Shown here in pieces: positions 12,316 to 25,399 of a stretch of 64,000 bases of DNA (its first letter is position 1; the number at the start of each line of letters is the position of its first letter). The position numbers and the translations under genes are program-made. The notes below the pieces were generated by a model. The model saw nothing but the letters and a program-made list of their open reading frames with translations, did no database searches and was not told the DNA's origin. Source of the DNA: Basidiobolus meristosporus CBS 931.73 (lineage: Eukaryota > Basidiobolomycota > Basidiobolomycetes > Basidiobolales > Basidiobolaceae); contig MCFE01000296.1 of assembly GCA_002104905.1 (NCBI GenBank), positions 37,603 through 101,602 on the forward strand, read 5' to 3'.

Positions 12316-15300
12316 TCATAGGCGAATTGGAAGCTTTAGCTCCGGGAAGAGCGACATCAGCACTTCATCTAGGATTGTATAAACCAAGTGCTCGTTCAAT
12401 CTACGGTTTTGAAACAATGTGAAAACACGCCGGGCACCGCGCCGAGCGTTCTCGCGGCCAACCATATTTCCAAGCGATTCTGAAGATTGAGGTGAGATCG
12501 ATGTGGAGTGGGAATCGAGTGACGTTGCCATACCTGGAAAAAAGGTAGAAAGCTTACGGTTCGCGGTTTCTTTCGTTTGGATCTTTTCTTCGAATGTGCG
12601 CTTCTCGGCCGCCTTGGGCCATTCGCCGTTAGGCCACAAAGAATCGCTGACCATATTAATCCACGTAGCCATAGTGTCGTCGGTGAGCGTTGTTTTCATG
12701 GTCGATTTGATTTTCCTATTGAAGCCAAGAGGTCAGAAGAGTCTGGATGGGCCAAGTGTCGAAGCAACACTTACCTCTCGATAGTTCCACCCAAGATCTG
12801 CTGCAGTACAATGACCACTGCTTGGCGTCTTAACCAATTGTTCTTTTCTTTGAGCTCAAATATCTCAATAAATAGATCGCATAAAGGCTCAGTCAGAGAA
12901 GTAATCCCTTCGCTCTCGATCGGCTGCAGACCGATGTCAGGTCCCGATACCGTGACAACTGAGGTGTTGGTTAATCGTGTTGGATTATTTGGATCCTCTA
13001 AACTGGCTTCGTTGAGCATCGTAACTTGCTGACCCAAGCGTTGGGTAACTATGTCTACAGTGGATTGGCCGTTGAACATGTCGTCAATCCCCTCAGCCAC
13101 GGTTTGATAGATGTGCTTCATGAAACCAATAGACCGTTTCCGCCGCAGTCGGCTGTGTAGCATTTCATTGCTACTCCGATTGGTCAGGGACAGGTTTTGC
13201 TGGCAAAAGAAGGTCTTGAACTCCTGAGTCTTACAAACATCATGGTTCTTCACCAACAACTAGCAAGGAAAACCATCAATCAATGGTGAGAAACCGAATG
13301 GCTTCAATCTGGTCTTACCTGAAGATATTTCTCCAGAGCTACCCTGCGAAACTCCACAAAGCTTTTGTGAAATTGAAAGCCCACACGCTTACCGGGAAAC
13401 TCGTATCGTCGTACCTCAGGAAATCGGGCTTTTAAGAGATTGTGGAGATTATAAAATTCGCTGTAGCGGCGCGTTACCACCCAGCCAGAGGCGTAGGTGC
13501 CGTCAGAAGCTTTCTGATGAACCTCGATGACGTACAAAACGAAATCCTTGGTTCCGTCATTACTTATCGTGCAGCCCGTGATGTTCACTGTGGTACGACC
13601 CTACAAAAGAGGTGAATATGGGAATACTGAATAATCAAAGATATGGCTTATTTACCGGCAGGATGGAGTTCTCGGCTTCCTGGAGTTCGTATTGAGTTTT
13701 CTGGTATGTGGTTTCTTGCATTTCCCGACGAAGAGCGTGCTTCGATTTTTTGAGAATTCGAAGTTCGTCCATTTTCCCGCTAGTTTCGGCCTTTTTTATG
13801 AGTGTGTCGACAATGGCCTCCTGTTGATTGATTTTGTCGATTTCTTCCGTTAGGCGTGAGATTTCATCAGATAGCATGAGGTCTCCTGGCGGCGCCAGGT
13901 GGACGTTATTCGCGATGCTGGTATTATCATCGGCCTCTTGCGCAGGTGTTTCTTCGGACGAATCATTGGAATCCCGTTCGGAGTCTGAGTTGGGATGCTC
14001 CGCAAACTGAACCGCTTGGTTTTTCCCTATAGAACAGGAACAGCATGAGCAATTGCCACTAGCATAGTGCCAAGAGAGCAGGCCTTACCCTTGGAAATTC
14101 TAGTTTCCTCCGACTCGGATATATCCCCTGTATCCATAATAGTCGACAACGCGGCTTCCACGGCCTCGATGGCATCAGTGCGGAGGAGATCGTCTTCTTT
14201 GAAAGTGATCTGTAGACCCGGTGTTGATGGTGTTTCGAAGAGCTCCTGTTGCATAGGGATCCGCTGGGATGATCCAGGGGTAGACCTTGGGGATTTCAGT
14301 AGAGATGAAGGTTGATACGAGGAAGCAACAGACCAGTTGTCATTCTCAATCGGGCTAAAAGGAACCAAACTATCAGTACGACTCCTGTTAAGGATTCCAC
14401 CTGGTGCTCGCTTGGGCGTAGAAAATGGGTCAGGCTGATATTCCTGCTGAATCACCTCGGGCTCTAGCGTAGAATTTCCTAAGCTAGCCAGGAACTTGAA
14501 ATATAAATCGCTCTCGCGAAACCGAGGGAAATCAGACATCTCCATCTGATTGAACACCTCCTTTTGTGCTTGCAGAATGTACTCGTATCCGTTGGTTGTG
14601 TTGTTGTGAGGAATCTCAAACACCAAATTCTGAATCTTCTCCAACAACCTGGGACTGATTTCTAACGGCTGAACTAGATTCTCGGAGAAGTACATATCGT
14701 AGATCCGTCGCACATCCTCTCGAGCGGTGAGCCTCTCCTCCTGCCCATTACTAGTATTTCGCAAGCTTGTCATGTCCTCCTTCAAACCCTCAACCATCAA
14801 CCAGAACTGAAGCCGCAGCATTCCTCCGGTGCGATCCATGTGCTCCATCCAGTACGACAATCCAGTGGAGCTTGACAACATCATTGAGAGGGTGAGAACA
14901 GGAGGGGTTGGAGAGTCGATGTTTAAGGAATCATTTTCAATATAGATGCTGCTTCGGCTCTGAGGCTATAAGAGTTCTATTGTGAGAGAGATTTTCAGCA
15001 GGTCTGTGATTCAAAACTTCCTAACCTGAGAATATGCCACACCTCCTAATGCCATGATTCGCTTCTCCGCTTGCCTCTTGGCTACGTACAACCGATTGAT
15101 GTACACTTTGATCTCAGCAACCTTTTGCCCTTGAACTATCTCGTCCTTTTCTCTACCAGTGATGGCCATTCGTTTCTTTCTGATCTGAGTGACAATCTCA
15201 TTTCGAATTCGCTTGATGTCCAAGAGGTTACTGCACTCCTTGATCATTCTTAGGAACTCCTCAAAGGTATGTATTTGTGAAGAGGTTTCCTCGTGCGCTG

Positions 15301-16234
15301 CCTGCTTGTTTAGCGCTGCTCTCAGCTTGTTCACCATCTTTTGCTCGCGAATTAAGTAGGTCGTATTGGTGTCAATGATTCGGTTCCAGAGGTCGGGATC
15401 TGATAGAACTTCCATGGTGGATTGGAGAATTGTGCAAGCGAGAACCTCTCTAATTAAAACACGCTGAATGGAGCTACTCATAGAACGCTCACTAAACAGT
15501 AAATCAAGCAGTCGCTCTACCACTTTCCTCAAGTATTTATCTTTCGTTGATCTACCGCTAGAATTAGGTTGAACAGCCGGATGTAAACGGCCTTTGTTAT
15601 AGTGCTTGACTATGAGTGCGTCTAGTTCATCCGATTCGGTCAAGTTACGTTCAAAACTACCCCGGACTGCCATCTCAGCTTTACGAAATTCATGGACGTG
15701 TGTTGTTATGACTGGGACGATCTTTCCTATCACAACGGAAGCCACATCAATCGATTCAACTCTAGTAGAAAATACCCCTACTGCTTCGTATAGCATACGA
15801 GTGATAGCCTTTATCATCACTGTCTCGGGGCTGATTTTCTCATACCAACTCCGGATGAAATCTCTTATTACGTACGAGATGAGTTGGTCGATGGCTTTTT
15901 CGATGCTTGGGAACCCAGAGAGTGTCAAGTATTTTGGAGAACTTGCTCTTTCCATACTGCGACGCAGTTGCATCGCAGCCCACTCAGGCTCACTTGTAAA
16001 CACTAGTGGCCTCAAGCAATCCTGTTTACTCGAGTAGTGTTCATGCTCACGTTCTGTCTGCGAACGGTAATACCAGTAAGAGATTAACAAATTGGTCGAT
16101 AAGAGCGCTAAGGCTATGAACAGGAATATGGTAAATATGAAGAAAAATTGGTACAGAATCGAGAAGTAATTCAAAAGCAAAAGAAGAGTCGTGGTGAATA
16201 AGAAGTAGCCAGAGAGGTCTGGAATAGAAGCCAT
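12316..16234 (-). CDS. MDM1: Mdm1/SNX13-14-25 family ER tether (TM-PXA-RGS-PX-nexin C)
   Basis: Six exons read from the right (16234-15026, 14965-14089, 14026-13656, 13600-13319, 13259-12775, 12715-12316; introns 55-62 nt) give about 1,207 residues. An N-terminal hydrophobic hairpin (about 9-56) anchors the protein in the ER. A PXA domain follows (about 90-300), then an RGS-like domain (about 425-560, with the GLSYWMEHMDRTGG segment), a Ser-rich linker, a coiled coil (about 745-800), a PX domain (about 820-913, with VTRRYSEFYNLHNLLK) and a C-terminal nexin domain (about 1,000-1,195). This order is diagnostic of yeast Mdm1 and animal SNX13/14/19/25, which tether the ER to vacuole or lysosome and act in lipid traffic. 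Length is normal. All six joins keep frame. Confidence 0.93.
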
Positions 16235-16688
16235 GGTAGAAGTTATTTTCTAAACTCTACTGTACAAGGATCTCGTTACTACCAGCACTCGATATTCTTG
16301 TGGTTCGTGATGGCTTAGTGAAGCTCCTGGAGTTAACCAAGAATGTTAGTTGCATAAAAACTGTGGACGTTTTACTGATTTGGTACATTTGATTTTGTAT
16401 GCGTTTAATTCGGTGGACTATTGTACTCTTCAGCGCATGAAATTTCTCAGGGGACAATATCTCGGCTTTATCATATTTGCTAAATTTAAATGATTCTATA
16501 CTTTGTCTTGGGTATATGGAAATGGTTACATCATTATGAGCGTTGTGCGGACTAAATAAGGGCTTTGTTTATAAAGGCAATGGTCTTTCTCACGAAGCGA
16601 AAAATATCTCCTATAAGTGTTCTACTGACGACAAACTTCTCTCCAGAGTTTCCGTTCATTCGGCACTGGTATATTTCTTTTGACAACC
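16235..16688. promoter_or_regulatory. Divergent intergenic region
   Basis: This 454-bp gap separates two divergently transcribed starts (Mdm1 leftward, cyclodeaminase-family enzyme rightward), so it should hold both promoters. It is AT-rich. I see no clear named element. Confidence 0.4.
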
Positions 16689-17745
16689 ATGAGATACATT
16701 AACGAAGACCAAGTCTTGGAAGCTACAAAAAATGAATGGAGTAATATCATTAACGATCTTGAACGCTCCTTTGTAGCCAAGACCATCACGCCGGAGCGAA
16801 CCTCCATTCAAGTACCAAATGCTGGTGCCTCGCTGTTCATGCCTTGCTGGATAGAGGATGCCAACGTTGGAATAAAACTGGTGAGCGTCAGACCCGAGAA
16901 TGCTAAGAAAGGACTTTCCACAGTACCCGCCACCATCATCCTTTTAGACGCTGAAACTGGCGCCACCGAGGCTCTTCTTCAGGCAACCACTATCACTCTT
17001 ATCCGTACAGCAGGACGTAAGTGACAGAAACGATATTTTCTCGCGAGTCCAAACTGATCTCTCTTGGAATCTAGTTTCCGCAATTGCCACCCGCCATCTC
17101 GCCAACCCCAAATCTTCAACCTTGGTTATTTTTGGTGCTGGGAACCAAGCAAGATATCATGTACAAGCAATGCTGGCAGTTCTACCATCAATCAAGAGGG
17201 TGACCATATGCAATAGAAGCAGACAGAACGCAGACAAGCTGGCATCCACTCTCAGAGTTGAACATCCCGAGCTTGAATTTTCCGCTCTTGCTACCTCCGA
17301 GGATCCTGAAGCCACGCAAGCGGCTGTATCAGAAGCGGATGTCATCTGTACCACTACAAACTCTAACCAACCTTTATTTCCTGGCTCATGGCTGAAAGAG
17401 GGAGCACATTTGAATTGCATTGGTTCGTATACACCACAAATGCATGAATTCGATGCTGAGGCAATAACCCGCTCCCGGATCACCGTTGACACATATGAAG
17501 GCTGTCTTGAGGAAAGTGGTGAGCTGATTCAAGCTTTGGATCAAGGGATTATTCGGAAAAGTGATTTGCTAGCAGACCTGCATGAAATTTGTCAATATAG
17601 TAAGAGCAACGCTCTAGACAAAATTCGCCGCCATGAACAAGATATCACATTGTTCAAATGTGTAGGAACTGCCATAGCGGATGTTTCGCTAGCAAGCTTT
17701 GTATTGAAGAAATGTGAGCAGTTGGGATTGGGCATGACCATTTAA
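16689..17745 (+). CDS. Ornithine cyclodeaminase / mu-crystallin family protein
   Basis: Two exons (16689-17016, 17075-17745; one 58-nt intron, phase 1) give about 332 residues, the usual size of this family. The N-terminal substrate domain carries PERTSIQVP and IKLVSVRPEN. The NAD(P)-binding Rossmann motif is VIFGAGNQARYHVQAML, and GSYTPQMHEFD lies beyond it. The ALSAIATRH-type segment that begins the Rossmann half is restored only by splicing. Members include ornithine cyclodeaminase (ornithine to proline plus ammonia), ketimine reductase (mu-crystallin) and related imino-acid reductases. The sequence does not decide the substrate. The neighbouring genes give no pathway hint. Confidence 0.88.
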
Positions 17746-17998
17746 TGTACTCGTTGTAAGCCCCACCATTGGCACGACTACGATATAAAATAATATCCAC
17801 ATGTCAATTGAATTCGATTAATCTTACCAAATAATCCAAGATCTGATAAATTGTAAAACGAGCTGGAGAGCATGGACATGGCGGTGGGGTGGTCTATTTC
17901 TATTGGATGGCGCACCACAATTCTGGGAATTCTGGTTCAAATACATAGGTGAAAATCAAGTTGAGAGGAGTAGCTTCTTTGAAGGACTATTTTTGAGC

Positions 17999-19348
17999 AT
18001 GGAAGTCAATAGAGACGAGGCATTGAGATGCCTGGAGATTGCCAAAAAGCACTTCGCTGGCAACAACCGTGCCAGCGCGTTGAAGTTTGCTAAGAAATCC
18101 ATTGCCCTCTATCCTACCTCTGAGGCAGAGAAGTTTCTGTTGAAGGTAGAAGAATCCCCTGATGAGCCTTCTGATCCACCGCCTGCATACGAGGCTACTG
18201 CCGCTTCCGAAGCCTCCACCACATCATCCAAGCCTAAGATTGCTGAGCACAACCCTGGTCGTCAAACGAAGTCGTACACGAAAGAGCAAGTAGACGCCGT
18301 CAAGAAAATCAAGACCTGCAACCCTAACGATTTTTACGCCATTTTGGGAGTTGAAAAATCCGCTAGTGAAGTACAGATAAAGAAAGCATATAGAAAAGTA
18401 AATTTCCACCGGCTGTGGTGTGCACTGAGCAGTAGACTAACGTTTCTCTTGACATTTGTAATGCGATAGCTGGCATTGCAATTCCACCCAGACAAGAATT
18501 CTGCCCCTGGAGCCGACGAGGCCTTTAAACGTAGGTTTCTACTAGCCGACTCTTTGAGTATTTCTTGTTTCTAATGATCCTCTCCCTTGTAGTTATCAGC
18601 AAAGCCTTCTCTATTCTGAGTGATAGTGATAAGAAAGAGCAATATGATCGGTTTGGTTCTGATCCCGACTCCCGAAGCTCTGGCATGAACGGATTCGCCG
18701 GCAATGCTCGCGGCTTTCAGTTTGAAGATGAAATCAACCCTGAGCAGCTGTTCAATATGTTCTTTGGCGACTTTGGTGGTAAGTGGTCCTGCATCTTGTT
18801 AAGAGTATGGAGATTGTGCTGAGCGTTACAAAATGTTAGGATTTCAAGCCGCCACCTTTGCAGGTCGCGATGGAGTTCGCTACCGTCGGTATTATCAAGC
18901 GGGTCATGGCGCTCGCCGAGGCCCAGCTGAATCGGATACCTTTACATGTCTTAAATTGCTGCCGTTTATCCTTCTTTTCTTCTTCTCGATTTTTTCGTCA
19001 TTATTCAGCAGCTCGAGCTCTGATCCGAGGTACTCCTTTGAGTTAAAAGGACAGTACAACTACCGCCGTGAGACTCCCAGACGTCATGTGGAATACTTTG
19101 TTAATTATAAGGAGTTCAATGATTACTTCTCAAACACTGCCACCAGTCCTAAGCTGAAGCAATACGAAGATATCGTGGAGAGTCAATATTATCGGTACTT
19201 GGTTCAGCTTTGCAATCGCGAGCAACAGTTGAAGCGCCAAGCGATCCTCGAAGCTCAGGGATGGATGCCGTTTATGGTCGACAGGGAAAGACTCAAAAAA
19301 GCTCAGGAGATACCGCTACCCAGTTGCGAAAAAGCGCATGCCTTTTAA
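17999..19348 (+). CDS. ER-membrane J-protein, DNAJB12/B14 type
   Basis: Four exons (17999-18397, 18470-18530, 18593-18778, 18840-19348; introns 61-72 nt) give about 384 residues. The N-terminus is a helical region (DEALRCLEIAKKHFAGNNRA), typical of this subfamily. The J domain follows at about 113-180, with H139-P140-D141 formed across the first splice (LALQFHPDKN), then a Gly/Phe-containing linker, one membrane span (about 252-274) and a C-terminal lumenal DUF1977 domain (ELKGQYNYRRE onward). Such proteins recruit Hsp70 to the cytosolic face of the ER for quality control of membrane proteins. The ATG at 17999 is the only plausible start; upstream in-frame sequence has no ATG. Confidence 0.92.
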
Positions 19349-21273
19349 GCTAGCGGGACCAAGAAGATCACTACTCTTTCAAGCTGTCGCAAGTATACAT
19401 AGGGATCCATGTGATGTTGATGCTTTGTTTCTAATGTAACTCTGTTCCTTGTACTCGCCTATTTCACTTTTCAGCGCTTTCAACCTACGCCATTCCTACT
19501 TTGTAATCAGCCACATCCTTCAACGATCACAATTTACTCGTATCTATACTCTCCACTGACCTAGTATACTATTCCATTCAACAATTAATAAAATCCTACA
19601 TTGTAGCATGACATTTGAATAATGATTCTTCCAAACCGCCAAATTCGCTTGGGCAGTCGACCTGGTACTACATCAGTTTGTTGCTGCCAGAGAACATCTA
19701 TACGAGACCAAGGGTAAGTTTCGGAATTCTATGCCCAAGGGACTTTATTCCGAATATGTAACCTATTGCACACACGTACCAAAACGGGTAGCAAAGCTAA
19801 TTGTTGAGTATCCCTGGTTGAAGTAACTTCCCGTTGACTCTTTTACAAAGCTTGAAAAGACCCTAAAAAACTCAGGAAACGACCGGAGCGTTCTATTCTA
19901 CAGGATTCTACCGAACTACTCGATTTGGGAGCCACGAACCAGGTAGATCCAAGCACAAGTGTGCTTTAGTTTTTTCAAGATGCAAGCAGGCTATTCATTT
20001 GGCGCATATCCCTATATTGGCGCGAGCCCTAGTTATTTGTGTTGTATGTAAGTGCGCGAATGTAATTTTGCTGTGATTACCATTGGCAAGATTCAAATAT
20101 GGGGCGTCAGGGAGGGAGTTGTAATATCGGACCAAAGCAATTTTGCACAAAAATAAAAGAATGACTGAAGAAGGAAGTTTGTGGACATGATTGTAGTGAA
20201 TCATGCAGCAGTGTTCAGTTAGGTAGTCAGTGAAAGAGAACTTGACACAGTTGATATGTTCGTTGCATGTGGTGACCTGTCTGCCACCAGGACTCGTATA
20301 TTTATTCAGACCGGTTCGCAACCTTCGAACGTTGGAAGTCACTGCACTCTGAAGAGTCAGCGGAGTATGCAAAGGAATAAGGCCAGATAATTATTTTCTG
20401 AAGAGATCGCTTTGGACGCGCTAGCCTTCCAAGTCCCGCAAAGATAGGTTACTCTGGAAAATGGTATCGAACTGTTCTGGCGTGAAGAGATATTAGTGAC
20501 GTGATGATTCATGCATTAATTTCATTGTTTGATAGCTAATAATGCTCGAAGAGACGATTAACCACGCCTGCTAGCCACCGAAAGCTAAAAAGTCAAGGAG
20601 GCATTTCTTTGTTGGTTTTGTTAGGTAGCCCTCAACTGGTTCGACTATCCTTTCGATGTCGTTTCCAATGAAATCCTGCTCAAACTCAGCCAAGAACACT
20701 GATCATTCCTCAACGGAGTCTTTCTTGACTACCAGAAGACTGTGTTTGTTAGCGAGAATGATGGTGAGGTCAGCTTGCTTCCTATATTTTATCCAGTAAA
20801 AACATGGTGTAAAGGCTCGAAAGTAATGGTCGTAACTCGTTTCAACGCAAAATAGACTAATCGACCTTCTCATTATCCACGCTTGTGGAGCTTAATTAAT
20901 TCTTATTGTCTCTACTGCAATATGATTCAAGTGGATTTTTCCTTGAATTTTCCATCAAATCTACTGCTTTCATGAAAGAAATAAATCAATTCCTCAGACG
21001 CCAACCAAATCTAATTCTGATTTCCAATATATCGTATAAAATTATCTTTAGTTCAAACTAAACAGCGCGTGAAGTACTCACGAGCTCTTGAATACTGTAG
21101 AAAAAATCTTCAGTATTTGCATCTTGTTGACTCCTTCTTCAGTACAAGCAATCTGAAGGATAAGCCTTACTACTCACAGTAGACGTAATACTTTTTAAAC
21201 GCCAGCTTGTCCCGGGCATTTGCTAGGCGTTTGTTTCTCCAGGCAAATACACACCATACTGTAGATAGTAAAC
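19349..21273. other. Intergenic, no supported gene
   Basis: About 1.9 kb, AT-rich. A 125-codon minus-strand frame at 19995-20372 lacks any protein-like pattern and is probably chance. I see no RNA gene. The right end should include the HIRA promoter. Confidence 0.5.
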
Positions 21274-24200
21274 ATGCTAATTTTGAAACCCGAGTGGATT
21301 TCGCACGAAGGTACACTTCCTTGTTGCACTCCCCAGATTCCATACTTTTCCGCACAAGCTGACTTCCACCACTTATTTTAAGACGAAAAGAAGAAGAAGA
21401 CGAGTATATTCTCATTGGACCTACATCCTGATGGGACACGCTTAGCAACAGGTGGTCTAGGTTTGAGCTGCTTTGCTATATCAAACATCGATCCCTTTTC
21501 AAGGGTTAAAGTTGCGTTTCGTTAGACACGAAAATCAAAATATGGAACATGGAGCCTATTCTCAATCTCACGGAGGAAGAAAACCCGGATGTACCAAAAC
21601 TTTTATCCACTATGGGCTTACACAACGGTATTCGCGTATGTTTCTCTGTTGACCAAATGCTTATTGTAAAAGCTCATGGAATCGGTTCTATTTCTTAGGC
21701 ACGGTTTTGTGTCTCAGCTGGTCGAACGGTACTGGCCGTTATTTGGCCTCCGGTTCGGACGACAACATTATTCTCATATGGGAGTTGGATAGGTGCATTA
21801 CCATGGTCGTCATGAGTTCACTGCCCCCCTTTACTTACATACTTATTTTGAAAGATCCTCGGATGGATACGGAAGTGTTCCTTTTGGCAGTTTTGATGGC
21901 GTCGGTAATGTGGAGCATTGGAAAGCGGCGAGAAGATTGGCAGGACATGAGTCTGGTGATGATGCATCTGCATATTCGTACTAATCTTTGCTGGTCACTA
22001 ATTCCTGGGAATCGATCTACAGATGTTACCGACCTCTCGTGGTCTCCTGACAACCGTTATCTTGCTTCTTGCGGTTTAGACAGTCATGTGATTATTTGGG
22101 ATACCGCGACTTTCGGTAGGTTGCACTTCAAGGATGTTTTTCGGGGTGGAGAGTAACGACCCATAATCTTATTATAGAGAGGGTCAAGAAAATAGATCAG
22201 CACCATGGTTTCGTGAAGGGTGTTACGTGGGATCCCGTTGGCAAGTATCTAGCGACGCAGGTATGAATTTTCTGAGCAAGCTCATCAACTTGCTAGGAGG
22301 CTTATGGACGTTCTCCATTACAGTCTGACGATAAAACGGTAAAGATCTGGCGAACATCGGATTGGTCGCTGGAGAAAAGTATTTCCGACCCTTTCACACA
22401 GTCTGCTGGAACCACCTTCTTCCGTCGACTAAGGTTGGTGAAAGGATTATCTCTCTTGCCTGCGTTGCCAATCTAATTGAATTCCAAGTTGGTCGCCCGA
22501 AGGTTCTCATATCGCGGCAGCAAATGCCATTAACGGGTCAGTTCCCGTTGCCGCAGTTATTTCGAGAGATACCTGGAAATCAGACGTATCCTTGGTGGGC
22601 CACGATGCCGCCGTAGAAGTAGTGGTAAGCTATGGGCAACTCACTGGGTTCTTTGCATGGCCAAAACTGACCGTAATCTTGTACATATTCAGAAATTCAA
22701 CCCGATCATGTTTCACCACAAGGACGTGAATACCACCGTAAGCTCGGCCAAGAGGGAGGAATTTCAAGACCTTACAGCAGTTTGTGCCGTTGGTAGTCAG
22801 GATCGAGGAATATCAGTGTGGATCAACAGAAATGCACGGCCTCTAGCGGTGGCCCAGTCTGTGTTTCAACATAGCGTGCTTGATCTCAGCTGGTAAGCAT
22901 CAATGTTACTAGTCCTACGGTCGCATTAGGTTTAAACATTCCCTGCTATTAGGAGCAGCAACGGACTTGTCTTATGCGGGTGCTCCTACGATGGGAGTGT
23001 GACTGTCCTTCAATTTAAGCAGGAAGAGTTTGGAGTGCCGTTAAGTAGCGAAGAAAAGGTAGACCTGGATATCATCCGTAGATCAGAGCATTTGTCTAAT
23101 CTCGAAATCCTCCATAGGATGTTCTACTGGCAAAATATGGCTACAAGAAAAAAGCCGTCATCATTGCCGAAACTCCAGATCAACTCTCGCTAGAGGAGGA
23201 AAATGCCGTCATAAATAAGAACCAGGCGTCCAAACGTATTGCGGACCTTATGGGTGGCGATTCGTCAAAGCCGACATCAATCACGAACGGGTCTGTCGAA
23301 ACCCCGAAAACCCCAACTTTTCCCAGAAATAGCATGGCCACTCCTAGGTTAAAATCCAACAATGAAATACTTCGTCCATCCGCTGGTTTGACCTCAGGCT
23401 CTGGTGGCGCGCCTTCAACCCCAGTTCAACAGAAGGTAACGCTTACAAAAGACGGAAGAAAGCGAATACAGCCACAATTCCTTCGAGGGTATTTATTTGA
23501 AATTTGATCCTTTGTATCGGCTATAATCTCACGCATCCCCAGATTGTCGGGCCCTTCTGATGCCTCTCCCAACCTATCGCGAGCATCGCCCTCCCTGGTC
23601 AGTAATGTATTTGGCAAGTGACCGTCAGCCTTTGGATACTAACGCCAATTCCAGCCACGTTCAACTCACCCCGAGTTTGGGTTTGCTCGGTTGAATGCCC
23701 CCGTCGGTTCAGAAATCGAGGCAGACTCTGTTGCTAGTTGCCTTCCACAGGCAGATATCCCTACCATGGTTATTGGAAACAAAAGAAAAGATCACACCGA
23801 GGGTGGCCCTCATTCCAAGAAATCAAGCTTGAAGGTAAGAATTGTTGGAAAAATGCATATAGCCGTGGTATTATCTCACGAATTTCCGGACACAGGACCC
23901 CAAGCCAATCGACTTGAATGGACTACAGCTGCCCTCGAACGTCGGGACATCTATAATAAAATTAGCGACACCTAAAATCAAGGCACATCTTATACGTACC
24001 AAGGTCGGGGAGGTCTCCCGCACCCTGGAGTGCCACAACAGTCTCGACATGAAGGGTAAAGTAGATACATATGAGAACCAGCTCTTGGCCTGAAGCTAAC
24101 CAAAATCCCAACCAGAACCCTCGAAGATTTTATGCACGAAGAAAGGCACAATAGCCTGGATCGACTACCTTCCAAATCCAGTTGGGCTTCTTGTAGGGAA

Positions 24201-25399
24201 CTCGCTGTTCACTGCTGCAGCGTGTGAAGATGGATGCTTACATGTCTACTCTTCCAGCGGAAGACGGTGTGGTTTGGCTCTTTTATGTGGAACCACTGAC
24301 ATACTAATAATATATATATCTTTTATTGAAGCATTTTCCCCTGTATCATGCTGGACTCCCCATCCTCTTTTTTGGACTGCCATGGCCCTTACTTGATGTG
24401 TATAACCACATCTGGATTGCTAAGTGTCTGGTACGATACGTCGCAGTAAGCTTTCGCGCACCATTCGTATGGCTAACCGTCTTTCTCCAGGAACATTTTT
24501 GAACAACGAGCTATAATTACTTCTGTTTCGGTCGCACCGTTACTTCTAAATCCTAGCAATCTGTGTACCTCACCCGAAAGGATAACACACATCACCACCG
24601 CCACTGTGCGTCCCCAAGGTATCCCCATCATTACCACAAGTGATGGGCATGGGTATACTTACCACTGTGGTATGGAGATATGGGTGCGAATAGCTGATAA
24701 ATGGTTTCTTGGATCTGAGTTTTGCGGCTCAGGGACTATTGTTACCGAAGAAAACAAAGGTGTATTATCTACACTTCAACGGGCATCGCTGAAAAATGCT
24801 GACCTGGATGAAGGGAAGGAGATGATCAACACATTGATGAGTAACAACTACGACGTGCAAAAAGCAATCACCATGGCACACCTAGAGGTATCGTGAGTCA
24901 GCCTATTGCGGTGAAGTCATTTCCTGAGGCTGATCGTTTTCCGAACACCATTAGACTTTCTTGGAGTCTTCGATACTCTTGAAATCCCCCCAGGAATACC
25001 GCTATTGGCTCGTTTGTTACGCCAGACGTTTGGCTGATGAAACGGAGGTAGCTAAAATAGAAGAACTATGTAAAGATCTACTGGGGCCGAGTGAAAGGTA
25101 ATCTCGCTAGTCTGCACACATGCACACACCAGGCCAACCACTCACATCGATGGAATCCATTCAAGCGCCAAGCCATCCGAAAAAAGTTTATGGCAGTCCA
25201 CCATATTGGTATGTAACTAAGCCTCTTCTGTTCGTTGGATTGTTTCTGATCATTTCATTGGCGAGATTAGGGGATTCCCAAGCATGAACTACTTCAGGAT
25301 ATCCTTCCGGTGCTATCCAGCAACCGTGCTCTCTTCAATATCACCTCCGAATACAAAAGAATGTTGGCTAATTTTGAGCAAACGAGTGTAAGCGAGTAA
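21274..25399 (+). CDS. HIRA: Histone chaperone HIRA/Hir (WD40 plus Hira domain)
   Basis: I resolve 21 exons: 21274-21310, 21383-21460, 21526-21627, 21699-21792, 21855-21955, 22023-22115, 22178-22260, 22324-22433, 22489-22624, 22693-22892, 22953-23058, 23118-23488, 23543-23597, 23655-23834, 23896-24055, 24116-24266, 24332-24445, 24491-24887, 24955-25097, 25166-25208, 25271-25399. All 20 joins keep frame and give about 960 residues, close to human HIRA. WD40 repeats fill about 1-380 (MLILKPEWISHE, FSLDLHPDGTRLATGG, LASGSDDNIILIWEL, DLSWSPDNRYLASCGLDSHV). The B-domain motif TKDGRKRIQP lies near 490-500, and the C-terminal Hira domain at about 590-940 (WIDYLPNPVGLLVGN, LLKSPQEYRYWL). It deposits H3-H4 independently of replication. 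The intron density is far above its neighbours. Confidence 0.95.

Noticed and set aside
19995-20372. 125-codon open frame on the minus strand
   Set aside because: No domain, odd composition, no ATG context or splice partner; likely chance in AT-rich DNA.
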